From NCBI RefSeq assembly GCF_029844725.1, contig NZ_JAOCKJ010000003.1, positions 186,001-250,000 of the forward strand: a DNA stretch of 64,000 bases, written 5' to 3'. Numbering within the stretch: the first letter of the stretch is position 1; the number at the start of each line of letters is the position of its first letter. Shown one piece after another: positions 16,601 through 23,410 of the stretch. The position numbers and the translations under genes were made by a program. Below the pieces are notes generated by a model. It was not told where the DNA came from. It saw only the letters and a program-made list of their open reading frames with translations, and ran no database searches. The DNA comes from Pantoea sp. GD03673 (GTDB taxonomy: Bacteria; Pseudomonadota; Gammaproteobacteria; Enterobacterales; Enterobacteriaceae).

Positions 16601-19159
16601 CTCACCAAAGACTGCCAGCCACGCGAGTGCGGTTTCCAGCGCCAGATGATTGTCAGACTGGCGCATATGAATCTCCGCAGAGAGACAGGCGGCCCTGGAT
16701 TTTTCACTGAGCGTTCCCGGCGCACTAAGCAGCCGGGTACACAGCGTTTGCGCGCGGCTGAGATTACCGTGCAGAAACTCGCACTCCGCCTCATCAAGAC
16801 CCAGCATGAAGTCGTTGCCGGTTTCTATCCGCAGGCTTAATCGCTGAGCGGTACGCAGATAGCGCAGCGCCGAGAGGTAGTCCCCGGCACGCTTCGCCCC
16901 CTGTGCAGCGTGCAGGCAGAGCTGATAATACCGCTCACGATCTGCCACACTCAGCGGCAATTCCGCAATCATGCCAATGTGATAAACCGCACGGTACAGT
17001 GTCTCACCGTGATCCGCCGCTCCCACCGCTGCCGACAGCCATGCCGCAGCCTGCTGATGAAGATGCTGTTGCTGACGGAGGTCGGGCAGTAAAAACGCCG
17101 CGTTATGCACCCGGTCGTGGGTAAAAGCGTAGTGGCCGCCCGTCAGGGTAATGAAACGGCCACTGACCGCCGGTTCAAGCTGCTGCTGAAGCTGTGCGAC
17201 AGGCGTTCCGCTGATGTGACTTATCAGCGACAGCTCGCCGCTGGCCCCCAGGCAGGCCAGATCCCCCAGCAGCTGGCGTGTTAACACCGGCATCCGCACC
17301 AGCTGATTCAGCACCAGCGTCGCCACATTGTCGGTGTACTGACGCGCAATCAAAGCCTGGCTGTCGTAATGCCATTTCGGTGGGTTCTGCCGACAGAAAA
17401 TCACGCCATCGTCCACCGCCTGCCGAAAGAAATCCTGTACCGAGAGCGGATTGCCGCCGGTTTTGTCATAGATAATCTGAGCGAGGTCACGATTGCCGCC
17501 GGGACGGGTGTGCAGCATCCCTGCCAGCCAGCGGCTGATACGTTTTACGCTGAGCGGCTGTGGCGTCAGCGCCACGACCCGCGCCGCTGACGCTCTGATC
17601 CGCAGCAGGAAACCGGCCATCATCGGACAGGGCATTGCGTCGCCCTCACGGAAAGCGAGCACCAGCATGAACGGCTGATGCTCATTACGCATAATCAGGG
17701 TTTCCAGCAGCTGCAGCGTGGCATTATCGGCCCGGTGAACATCATCAATGAGCATCACCAGCGGGCGGCCCGGCGTGGCAAAAGCCGCAATAAGCGCACA
17801 AGCCATCTGGTTAAACTGCTCGCGGGCGTCCGGGGCATGGCGCACCACGGGCGTCAGGGAGCGGACATTCAGCAGCTGTTTTAATTCCGGCACCAGCTCA
17901 ATCGCTAAATCGGTGTACTCCGCCAGGAGGCGCAACAGCCGCCCGCGCCATTTGCTGACTTCCGGGGCGGACAATCCCAGCAGATAAAGCGTGACCGTGC
18001 GAAACGCGGAGGCAATGGAGGCATAGGGGACGGCGGGCGAAGGGTGCTCGGCCTTGCTGGCTGCCAGCAGAATCTGACGGTGCTGCAGGGTTTTCAGGGC
18101 GGAGGCGATAAGGGCAGACTTTCCCGATCCGGGCGCACCGCTCAGCATCACCAGGGTTTGTGTGCCGCTGCGGTTAACGCCCTCCAGCGCGGTCAGGATT
18201 GCGCGGGCCTGCGGATGCTGCAAAAACAGGGTTTCGGGCCGGAAACTGCTGCTGAACCGCTCCTGAAGACCCGGCGTAAACAGCGCAATGGTGTTTTCCG
18301 CTGTGAGGGTTGCCTGACAGCGGCGCAGATCGGCCATTAAGCCCTGCACGGTCTGGTATCCCTCTGCGGGTGACTTTGCCAGCAGGCGCAACAGAATCAC
18401 CGAGAGCATCGGCGGCACATCTTTTCTGACCTGATCGGCGGGCCGGGGAGCGCTGGCGATATGATGATGGATCCACTCTGCCTCGCCCGCGTCGGGTGAT
18501 CCAAACGGCAGCCTGCCGGTCAGGTATTCATACAACACCACCCCCAGGCTGTAGAGATCGCTGAGGCTGCTGACCGGGTGCGGCGTGCGACCGGTGTGTT
18601 CAGGAGACATGTAGGCCAGCGTACCGCCTGAGGCGCGAAGACCGTTTTTTTCCGCTGACTGTGCCGCCAGCGAGGCGAGTCCAAAGCCGCCCAGCCGGAA
18701 GCGCCCCTCGTCCGTGACAAAGAAGTGACCCGGCTTGATATCACCATGCACGATGCCCTGATGATGCGCCTGCCCCAGCGTGACGCAAAGCTGCAACGCA
18801 ACCTGCAGGAAGTCGGTGAGGCTGTCGGGCGGGGTGGCAAGCATATGCGCCAGGGTGCGAAAGGGAAACGCAGGGTAAATCAGGGCATAACGGTTAAGAT
18901 ACCGGCCGGTGCCGGTTGCGGTAATCGCCCAGCGCGGTGAGAGATACCCTGCCAGCGCCCGCTCATTTTTTAGCCGCTGCGTTGCCTGAAAGGTGACATC
19001 GTCACTTTGAGGGGTGGCGATAATCAGGGGCTCACCCGTGCAGGAACGGGCCTGCAGCCAGAGCAGGCAGCCATCCTGCGCCAGCGGTGTCAGCGAGTCG
19101 ACGTCCTCAATCACAATCCCTGCGTCATCTTCCTGAAGCGTAACCGAAAGAATGCTCAT
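13622..19159 (-). CDS. Giant Ser/Thr-kinase-like / AAA ATPase / GAF / PAS / histidine kinase
   Basis: The 1845-residue predicted cytoplasmic sensor has, in order: a protein-kinase-like domain (about 20-285; HGDIKPGHF at 138-146); an AAA/STAND-type ATPase with Walker A GAPGSGKS (341-348) and Walker B VMLIDDVH; a long helical middle like MalT/AfsK-type repeats; a GAF domain (ending AQAAVSLETARLYAE); a PAS domain (DEYGRILGLPAD, then YFGTISDITLQRQAE); HisKA with His1633 in IAHEINQP; and a C-terminal HATPase (NLVVNAIDAM, GCGLPDG, GMGMGLTI). The DFG motif is GFG (158-160), so the N-terminal kinase is probably a pseudokinase. ATG 19159 overlaps the receiver gene stop. Confidence 0.9.
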   Translation of the reverse strand: MSILSVTLQEDDAGIVIEDVDSLTPLAQDGCLLWLQARSCTGEPLIIATPQSDDVTFQATQRLKNERALAGYLSPRWAITATGTGRYLNRYALIYPAFPFRTLAHMLATPPDSLTDFLQVALQLCVTLGQAHHQGIVHGDIKPGHFFVTDEGRFRLGGFGLASLAAQSAEKNGLRASGGTLAYMSPEHTGRTPHPVSSLSDLYSLGVVLYEYLTGRLPFGSPDAGEAEWIHHHIASAPRPADQVRKDVPPMLSVILLRLLAKSPAEGYQTVQGLMADLRRCQATLTAENTIALFTPGLQERFSSSFRPETLFLQHPQARAILTALEGVNRSGTQTLVMLSGAPGSGKSALIASALKTLQHRQILLAASKAEHPSPAVPYASIASAFRTVTLYLLGLSAPEVSKWRGRLLRLLAEYTDLAIELVPELKQLLNVRSLTPVVRHAPDAREQFNQMACALIAAFATPGRPLVMLIDDVHRADNATLQLLETLIMRNEHQPFMLVLAFREGDAMPCPMMAGFLLRIRASAARVVALTPQPLSVKRISRWLAGMLHTRPGGNRDLAQIIYDKTGGNPLSVQDFFRQAVDDGVIFCRQNPPKWHYDSQALIARQYTDNVATLVLNQLVRMPVLTRQLLGDLACLGASGELSLISHISGTPVAQLQQQLEPAVSGRFITLTGGHYAFTHDRVHNAAFLLPDLRQQQHLHQQAAAWLSAAVGAADHGETLYRAVYHIGMIAELPLSVADRERYYQLCLHAAQGAKRAGDYLSALRYLRTAQRLSLRIETGNDFMLGLDEAECEFLHGNLSRAQTLCTRLLSAPGTLSEKSRAACLSAEIHMRQSDNHLALETALAWLAVFGEHFNRNPDDAEIDAAWLSLRARIGDAPQTAFLPLPLNSDAEIESVLNLMASTIFVSAYDCPQLHLLLVCRMLEMTLDHGMTGASAFGLSWFSVLTGERYRAWPLSYACGRVARELVEQHNFIRYKARTLLPLDQVGIWTQPLDVAVECARESFRVAVMHGDRSFACLSLRHQIMNTLTRGDHLESVLTSIERGLAFTRKTYYPDVENVLVMQKQLVMQLRNSNGFRAGNRDASLPMVAGSEPGLISGPKAMVRFWAGLYRGMALFFAAEYRDALHCFAEINLLTSAVPAYIYLMDMHFYTALSLSQQHPAADSEALHCHLAKFADWAALNPGLFADKYALLRAEHARLKGDTGEALKQYEQAIRLSRQAGYLHIHALANQLAGRCCKALQLDTAADAYIKAATGSWENWGAMAMVRQLEQHYPHLSAPVQNSALATIPFTQDAAFYDMESVLTAVRALTEEINLDRLIHTLMRMLLERAGAQRCRLIRILDGNLPETQAWAESTADGVRVQIVKERPLATDLPLSVLSAVIRTGQEIRTGKPEAFSPFSQDPYLVASGAAVLCVPMFRQANMVGVLYLENRLMPDAFTAEHSHIVKTLSAQAAVSLETARLYAELLAENNHRRRVEKQLRASKTSLMLGEKISHTGTWRWEVTEDMMMVSDEYGRILGLPADQKGLSMADFLTRVHPDDYACISELVTLSVSQGRSMQAEFRVLRPDGECRYIKGIGEPVDNFPEVKEYFGTISDITLQRQAEDTARMAQADLARVTRATTVGQLTASIAHEINQPLMSIVANAGASLRWLKREPLMLENASNSLNEIIKEGKRAGEIIRGLQALTRNHEPSFAPENLHLIARDILALSRIELERRGISLELQFRATRADIFCDRVQIQQVLLNLVVNAIDAMSDDLPRAALLRLTSENPTSDTLRFEVLDSGCGLPDGVRERIFESFYTTKKNGMGMGLTIIKGIIKKHCGESGAENRPEGGSRFWFTLPLG

Positions 19160-19542
19160 CAGCGCGCTTCTCCCCTGGATAACGCACACCGGACCAGTGT
19201 CAGCAGCGTATCAACATCAATGGGCTTTCGTAAAAACGTAACCGCCCCCAGGGCGATGGCATACCACAGGGTGGTGTCGTCCGGGTCCGCCGAGATAAAA
19301 ATGACCGGGGGAAGATCTGTCCGCTGTTTCAGGCGCTTAAACAGCTCAAAGCCGGACATCCCCCTGAGTCCGACATCAATTATCAGCATTCCCGCCTCCG
19401 AGAGCGCATCGTCATCGCTCAGCAGTGCCTCACCGGATTCAAATAATCGGGTTAAGTAGCCGTCTGAGTGCAACAGATTGCTCAGTCCACTGCGGACTGC
19501 GCATTCATCATCAACAATGACAACACGCTGTGACAGCGCCAT
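19159..19542 (-). CDS. Receiver-only response regulator
   Basis: This 127-residue protein consists only of a receiver domain: DDE (11-13), phosphoacceptor Asp56 in LIIDVGLRG, a Ser in FISADPDD and Lys in LRKPID. It has no output domain, so it could act as a phosphate shuttle or sink for the giant kinase that overlaps its stop codon (ATGA). It may belong to a phosphorelay ending in the FixJ-type regulator at 12985. The first codons fit well with a ribosome site (GGAGGATAAC in the transcribed direction). Confidence 0.88.
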   Translation of the reverse strand: MALSQRVVIVDDECAVRSGLSNLLHSDGYLTRLFESGEALLSDDDALSEAGMLIIDVGLRGMSGFELFKRLKQRTDLPPVIFISADPDDTTLWYAIALGAVTFLRKPIDVDTLLTLVRCALSRGEAR

Positions 19543-19585
19543 GCAGTTATCCTCCGGGACGCCTCACCGTGCGGCAGGCGAGGAC

Positions 19586-19840
19586 TTAAGGGGGGTTATC
19601 GCCATCGCGCGGCGGTGTGCCCGTGATTTTTGGCAGACACGCCTCGCAAAACGCTTTCCGTGTCATCGGCTGTCGGCACCACAGCCGCTTAACCAGCGGA
19701 ATGATCTGTTCGCCCACCAGCATGCCAGACAGGCCCAGCAACGCAATAACGGGCGGTGCCGGAGCGTTAACGTCAATCAGCGCATAGATTACCCCGGCAA
19801 GCAGGCCTGCCGTGAGAGAAATAACACAGGATTTCAACAT
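19586..19840 (-). CDS. XapX/DUF1427-type small membrane protein with Cys-containing tail
   Basis: The start was set at ATG 19840 (MLKSCVISL); the longer frame reads through the preceding XapX gene. The 84-residue protein has two hydrophobic segments with NAPAPPVIALLGLSGMLVGEQ, the XapX-domain signature of small inner-membrane proteins of unknown role. Unlike its neighbour, it has a basic tail of about 30 residues with three cysteines (CRQ, FCEAC). It starts 2 nt after the stop of the neighbouring XapX gene and lies 43 nt before the receiver gene. Confidence 0.82.
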   Translation of the reverse strand: MLKSCVISLTAGLLAGVIYALIDVNAPAPPVIALLGLSGMLVGEQIIPLVKRLWCRQPMTRKAFCEACLPKITGTPPRDGDNPP

Positions 19841-19842
19841 GT

Positions 19843-20064
19843 TCAGTTCATCCGTAACAGGGGTGTAACAGGCTGAACATTCAGATACTGCGGGACGGTC
19901 GCCTGTGCCGCAGGCAAAACCGCATGCACCAGCGCCCCGCCCAGCAACATTCCCAGCAGCCCCACCAGCGCAATGGCGGGCGGCGCGGGTGAACGAACCC
20001 TGAGCAGACCATAAAGCAGGCCAATCAGCACCCCGGCCGCCAGGGATTGAAGTAAGGGGTTCAT
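19843..20064 (-). CDS. XapX/DUF1427-type small membrane protein
   Basis: This is a 73-residue protein with two transmembrane helices and the XapX core (SPAPPAIALVGLLGMLLG). XapX-type proteins are found next to isochorismatase-fold hydrolases and amidohydrolases, as here; their role is unknown. It is clearly a paralogue of the next gene, so the pair probably arose by tandem duplication. It lies 63 nt after the isochorismatase-fold hydrolase stop and the two are likely in one operon. Confidence 0.85.
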   Translation of the reverse strand: MNPLLQSLAAGVLIGLLYGLLRVRSPAPPAIALVGLLGMLLGGALVHAVLPAAQATVPQYLNVQPVTPLLRMN

Positions 20065-20127
20065 GACCGGACTCCTGTTGTACCACGCTGCTGACCGGCG
20101 GTGCGGTGCCGATCAGCAGGACGCCGC

Positions 20128-20820
20128 TTAGCGCACCGGCGCGTGAACCGGTGCCAGAGTCCGGTGTTCGCTTTTCTGACGTGACGGCGCTTTGTGTACC
20201 ATGGTGTAGGCGTAGTCCACACCTATGCCATAGGCACCGGAATGCTCTTTGGCAATGTTCATCACCGCATCGTAGGTATCACGGTTGGCCCAGTCACGCT
20301 GCCACTCCAGCATCACCTGCTGCCAGGTGACCGGCACCACACCCGCCTGAATCATGCGCTGCATTGCATAGTCGTGCGCTTCTTTGGTCGTGCCGCCTGA
20401 GGCGTCCGCCACCATGTAAATTTCGTAACCGCCTTCCAGCATTGCACACAGTGCGAAGCTGTTATTACAGACTTCGGTCCACAGTCCCGACACCACCACT
20501 TTTTTCTTACCGTTCGCCGCCAGCGCATCACGCACTTTCTGATCGTCCCAGGAGTTCATCGAGCTGCGCTCCAGAATATCCAGCCCCGGAAACACATCCA
20601 GCAGCTCCGGGTAGGTATGACCGGAGAAGCTTTCCGTTTCGACCGTGGTAATGAGGGTGGGGATATTGAAGACTTTCGCCGCCTTCGCCAGCGCAACGAC
20701 GTTGTTTTTCAGCACCTGGCGGTCAATGGACTGCACACCAAAGGCCATCTGTGGCTGCTGGTCGATGAAGATAATCTGGCTGTTATGTGGCGTGAGGACT
20801 TCAAGCTTAGCGTTGGACAT
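20128..20820 (-). CDS. Isochorismatase-fold cysteine hydrolase (YcaC-like)
   Basis: The 230-residue protein has the cysteine-hydrolase fold of YcaC: FIDQQPQMAF with the catalytic Asp near residue 21, a Lys in NGKKKVVVSG and the nucleophile Cys in SGLWTEVCNNSF. YcaC-like proteins form ring multimers and their substrate is uncertain (an amide or ester). ATG 20820 (MSNAKL) was chosen; MGERM twelve bases upstream is possible. It is the first gene of the leftward operon with two XapX proteins, the receiver and the giant kinase, and faces the amidohydrolase operon across a repeat-bearing promoter. Confidence 0.87.
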   Translation of the reverse strand: MSNAKLEVLTPHNSQIIFIDQQPQMAFGVQSIDRQVLKNNVVALAKAAKVFNIPTLITTVETESFSGHTYPELLDVFPGLDILERSSMNSWDDQKVRDALAANGKKKVVVSGLWTEVCNNSFALCAMLEGGYEIYMVADASGGTTKEAHDYAMQRMIQAGVVPVTWQQVMLEWQRDWANRDTYDAVMNIAKEHSGAYGIGVDYAYTMVHKAPSRQKSEHRTLAPVHAPVR

Positions 20821-20961
20821 ACGTTCACCCATAGAGGTTAAGTAACGGAATTTCCGCCAACCGGCGCGGAGCAAAAAGACGGTCAGGGCAGGTTTGCTGA
20901 CCTGCTGCTGGCTGTCTGGTCGCAGTGTAGGGCGACGTGCTGGGGCAAACTATTATCTCTG

Positions 20962-21007
20962 CGTATAACTATACGAACGTATAGGTATCCCTTCGTATAA
21001 CTAGACG
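20962..21007. repeat. Three tandem 16-bp units, each a 14-bp dyad, in the divergent promoter
   Basis: The direct motif CGTATA begins at 20962, 20978 and 20994, exactly 16 bp apart. Each unit reads CGTATA-NN-TATACG or close to it: unit 1 CGTATAACTATACG is perfect in both arms, unit 2 has a degenerate right arm, unit 3 CGTATAACTAGACG has one mismatch. Between units 1 and 2 the offset arms form another dyad, CTATACGAACGTATAG. The array sits between the start codons of the YcaC-like gene and the amidohydrolase gene, so it is probably a multi-site operator. Confidence 0.75.
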
Positions 21008-21107
21008 CTCTGCCAGGCCCCTCACCATAATCCGCCCTATTCGTGCCCTGTTGTCTGCGGCATTTCCTGTCCTGCCATGCGCCGGACAACCCCGTTCTGG
21101 AGGATCT

Positions 21108-22985
21108 ATGGTTACGCTGGGTAACGCTGAACTGATACTGACCCATGGCAAATTTCATACTGTTGACCGCAGCAATCCGCTGGCAGAAGCCGTCGCGATT
21201 CGTGACGGTAAATTTGTGGCGGTGGGCACGCTGGCAGAGGCCATGGCGTTTCACTGCGACGATACGAAAGTGATCGACCTTAAAGGTCACACCGTCGTGC
21301 CGGGGCTGAACGACTCGCATCTTCACCTGATACGCGGAGGGCTGAACTACAACCTTGAACTGCGCTGGGAAGGCGTGCCGTCGGTTGCCGATGCGCTGAG
21401 GATGCTGAAAGAGCAGGCGCTGCGTACCCCGTCACCCCAGTGGGTGCGTGTGGTGGGCGGCTGGACCGAGTTCCAGTTTGCCGAGCGCCGGATGCCGACG
21501 CTGGACGAGATCAACGACGCAGCACCCGACACACCGGTTTTCCTGCTGCACCTTTATGACCGCGCCCTGCTCAACCGCGCAGCATTAGAGGTGGTGGGTT
21601 ACACCAGAGAGACGCCGAATCCGCCGGGCGGGGAAATTCAGCGCGACAGCAAGGGGAATCCCACCGGCCTGCTGATCGCCCGTCCCAATGCCATGATCCT
21701 CTACGCCACCCTGGCCAAAGGCCCTAAGCTGCCGCTGGAACAGCAGATCAACTCCACCCGCCAGTTTATGCGGGAGCTGAACCGTCTGGGTCTGACCAGC
21801 GCAATTGATGCGGGCGGCGGCTTCCAGAACTATCCCGAAGATTACGAGGTGATTGCTGAGCTGCATCAGAAAAAGCAGATGACGCTGCGTATCGCCTATA
21901 ACCTCTTCACGCAGCGGCCGGGGCACGAACTGGAAGATTTTGAAAAGTGGACGGACATGCTGACCCCAGGCCAGGGCAGCGACTATTTCCGTCACAACGG
22001 TGCAGGTGAAATGCTGGTCTTCTCGGCTGCTGACTTCGAAGATTTCCTGGAGCCGCGTCCCGACTTAGCGCCCGGTATGGAGGACGAGCTGGAGCGCGTG
22101 GTGCGTCATCTGGTGGAACACCGCTGGCCTTTCCGTCTGCATGCAACCTATGACGCGTCGATCAGCCGGATGCTGGACGTGTTTGAAAAAGTGAATCGCG
22201 ACATTCCGTTTAATGGCCTGCACTGGTTCTTTGATCATGCGGAGACCGTCACGCAGCGCAATATCGATCGGATTAAAGAACTGGGCGGCGGCATTGCGGT
22301 GCAGCATCGTATGGCCTTTCAGGGGGAGTACTTTGCTGAGCGCTACGGCATTGAAGCCACCCGTCACACCCCGCCGGTTCAGAAAATGCTGGAAACCGGC
22401 GTCCCGGTCGGGCTCGGCACTGACGCAACCCGCGTCGCCAGCTACAACCCCTGGACCGCGCTCTACTGGCTGGTTTCGGGCCGCACGGTGGGCGGTATGC
22501 AGATGTATGACGTCAATGCCCGCCTCGATCGTGAAACGGCGCTGATGCTCTGGACCCAGGGCAGCGCCTGGTTCTCCAGCGAACAGGGTAAAAAAGGGCA
22601 GATTAAGATCGGACAACTGGCCGATCTGGCCGTGCTGAGCAAAGACTTTTTCAGCGTGCCGGAAGAAGAAATCAAAGGCATCGAGTCGGTGCTGACCGTG
22701 GTGGATGGCAATATCGTCTACGCCGCCGGATCATTCAGCGCGGATGCGCCGCCCGCGATTCCGGTTCTGCCCGCGTGGTCGCCAGTGGTAAATGTGCCGG
22801 GTCACTATCGCAGCGCCCCGCCGGTTGCGCAGCACCGTGCAGGGATGATGCCTGCTGTCCACCACTGCAGCGGCCCGTGTGGGGTGCATCGCCATTCCCA
22901 TGAGATCGCCCGGGGTGCCAGCGTACCGGTCGCCGAAGACAACGCCTTCTGGGGCGCGCTCGGCTGCAGCTGCTTCGCGTTTTAA
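21108..22985 (+). CDS. YtcJ-type metal-dependent amidohydrolase with Cys/His-rich tail
   Basis: This 625-residue amidohydrolase-superfamily protein has the beta-sandwich N-terminus (AVAIRDGKFVAVG), the first metal motif NDSHLHL, a catalytic-barrel His in RLHATYD, HWFFDHAE and the Asp in LGTDATR. YtcJ-type members cleave amide or imide bonds of varied compounds. After the barrel ends (about 560) there is a tail with VHHCSGPCGVHRHSHE and a terminal GCSC, which may bind a metal. GGAGG precedes ATG 21108. It opens a rightward operon; DoxX starts 2 nt after its stop. Confidence 0.87.
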   Translation: MVTLGNAELILTHGKFHTVDRSNPLAEAVAIRDGKFVAVGTLAEAMAFHCDDTKVIDLKGHTVVPGLNDSHLHLIRGGLNYNLELRWEGVPSVADALRMLKEQALRTPSPQWVRVVGGWTEFQFAERRMPTLDEINDAAPDTPVFLLHLYDRALLNRAALEVVGYTRETPNPPGGEIQRDSKGNPTGLLIARPNAMILYATLAKGPKLPLEQQINSTRQFMRELNRLGLTSAIDAGGGFQNYPEDYEVIAELHQKKQMTLRIAYNLFTQRPGHELEDFEKWTDMLTPGQGSDYFRHNGAGEMLVFSAADFEDFLEPRPDLAPGMEDELERVVRHLVEHRWPFRLHATYDASISRMLDVFEKVNRDIPFNGLHWFFDHAETVTQRNIDRIKELGGGIAVQHRMAFQGEYFAERYGIEATRHTPPVQKMLETGVPVGLGTDATRVASYNPWTALYWLVSGRTVGGMQMYDVNARLDRETALMLWTQGSAWFSSEQGKKGQIKIGQLADLAVLSKDFFSVPEEEIKGIESVLTVVDGNIVYAAGSFSADAPPAIPVLPAWSPVVNVPGHYRSAPPVAQHRAGMMPAVHHCSGPCGVHRHSHEIARGASVPVAEDNAFWGALGCSCFAF

Positions 22986-22987
22986 TC

Positions 22988-23410
22988 ATGAATATGGCTA
23001 CCGCTCTTTCGCCCCGCATCAGCGCGGGGCTGTTCTTCCTGCGGCTGACCGGCAGCATGCTGCTGTTACAGGTGCATGGGTTGCCGAAAATTCTGCATTT
23101 CAGTGAGGAACTGACGCGTATTGAAGACCCCTTCGGACTGGGACCAATGATGAGCCTGCTGCCCGCGATCGTCGCGGAAGTTATCTGTCCGGTGTTTATT
23201 CTGACCGGCTGGGGGAGCCGGGTCGCCTGCCTGCCGATCATTGCGGTGTTACTGGTGGCGATGCTGGTGGTCCACCCTGGCTGGACACTGGCAGAAGCCC
23301 AGTTCGGCTGGCTGCTGCTGATTATCTTTACCACGCTGGCGATCACCGGGCCGGGCGGCTGGCGAATCGGCGCGGCACACGCTCAGGAGGTTCGGCATGG
23401 CGCAGGTTAA
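22988..23410 (+). CDS. DoxX-family membrane protein
   Basis: The 140-residue protein has four hydrophobic segments and the DoxX layout (FFLRLTGSMLLLQVHGLPK at helix 1, a Pro-rich loop, GWLLLIIFTTLAITGPG at helix 4). DoxX proteins are often linked to redox or thiol-stress enzymes but their action is not well defined. It is squeezed between the amidohydrolase (2-nt gap) and the MFS gene (14-nt overlap), so the three are translated together. Confidence 0.85.
   Translation: MNMATALSPRISAGLFFLRLTGSMLLLQVHGLPKILHFSEELTRIEDPFGLGPMMSLLPAIVAEVICPVFILTGWGSRVACLPIIAVLLVAMLVVHPGWTLAEAQFGWLLLIIFTTLAITGPGGWRIGAAHAQEVRHGAG

Noticed and set aside
14825..16840. Several long + strand frames opposite the giant kinase gene
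   Set aside because: They are shadows of a gene with continuous recognisable domains on the other strand; composition is Arg/Gln/His-rich as expected for antisense frames.
20962..21007. loxP-like recombination site
   Set aside because: The sequence shares TATACGAA/CGTATA words with loxP, but there is no 13-8-13 layout, no recombinase gene near, and the 16-bp repeats fit an operator better.
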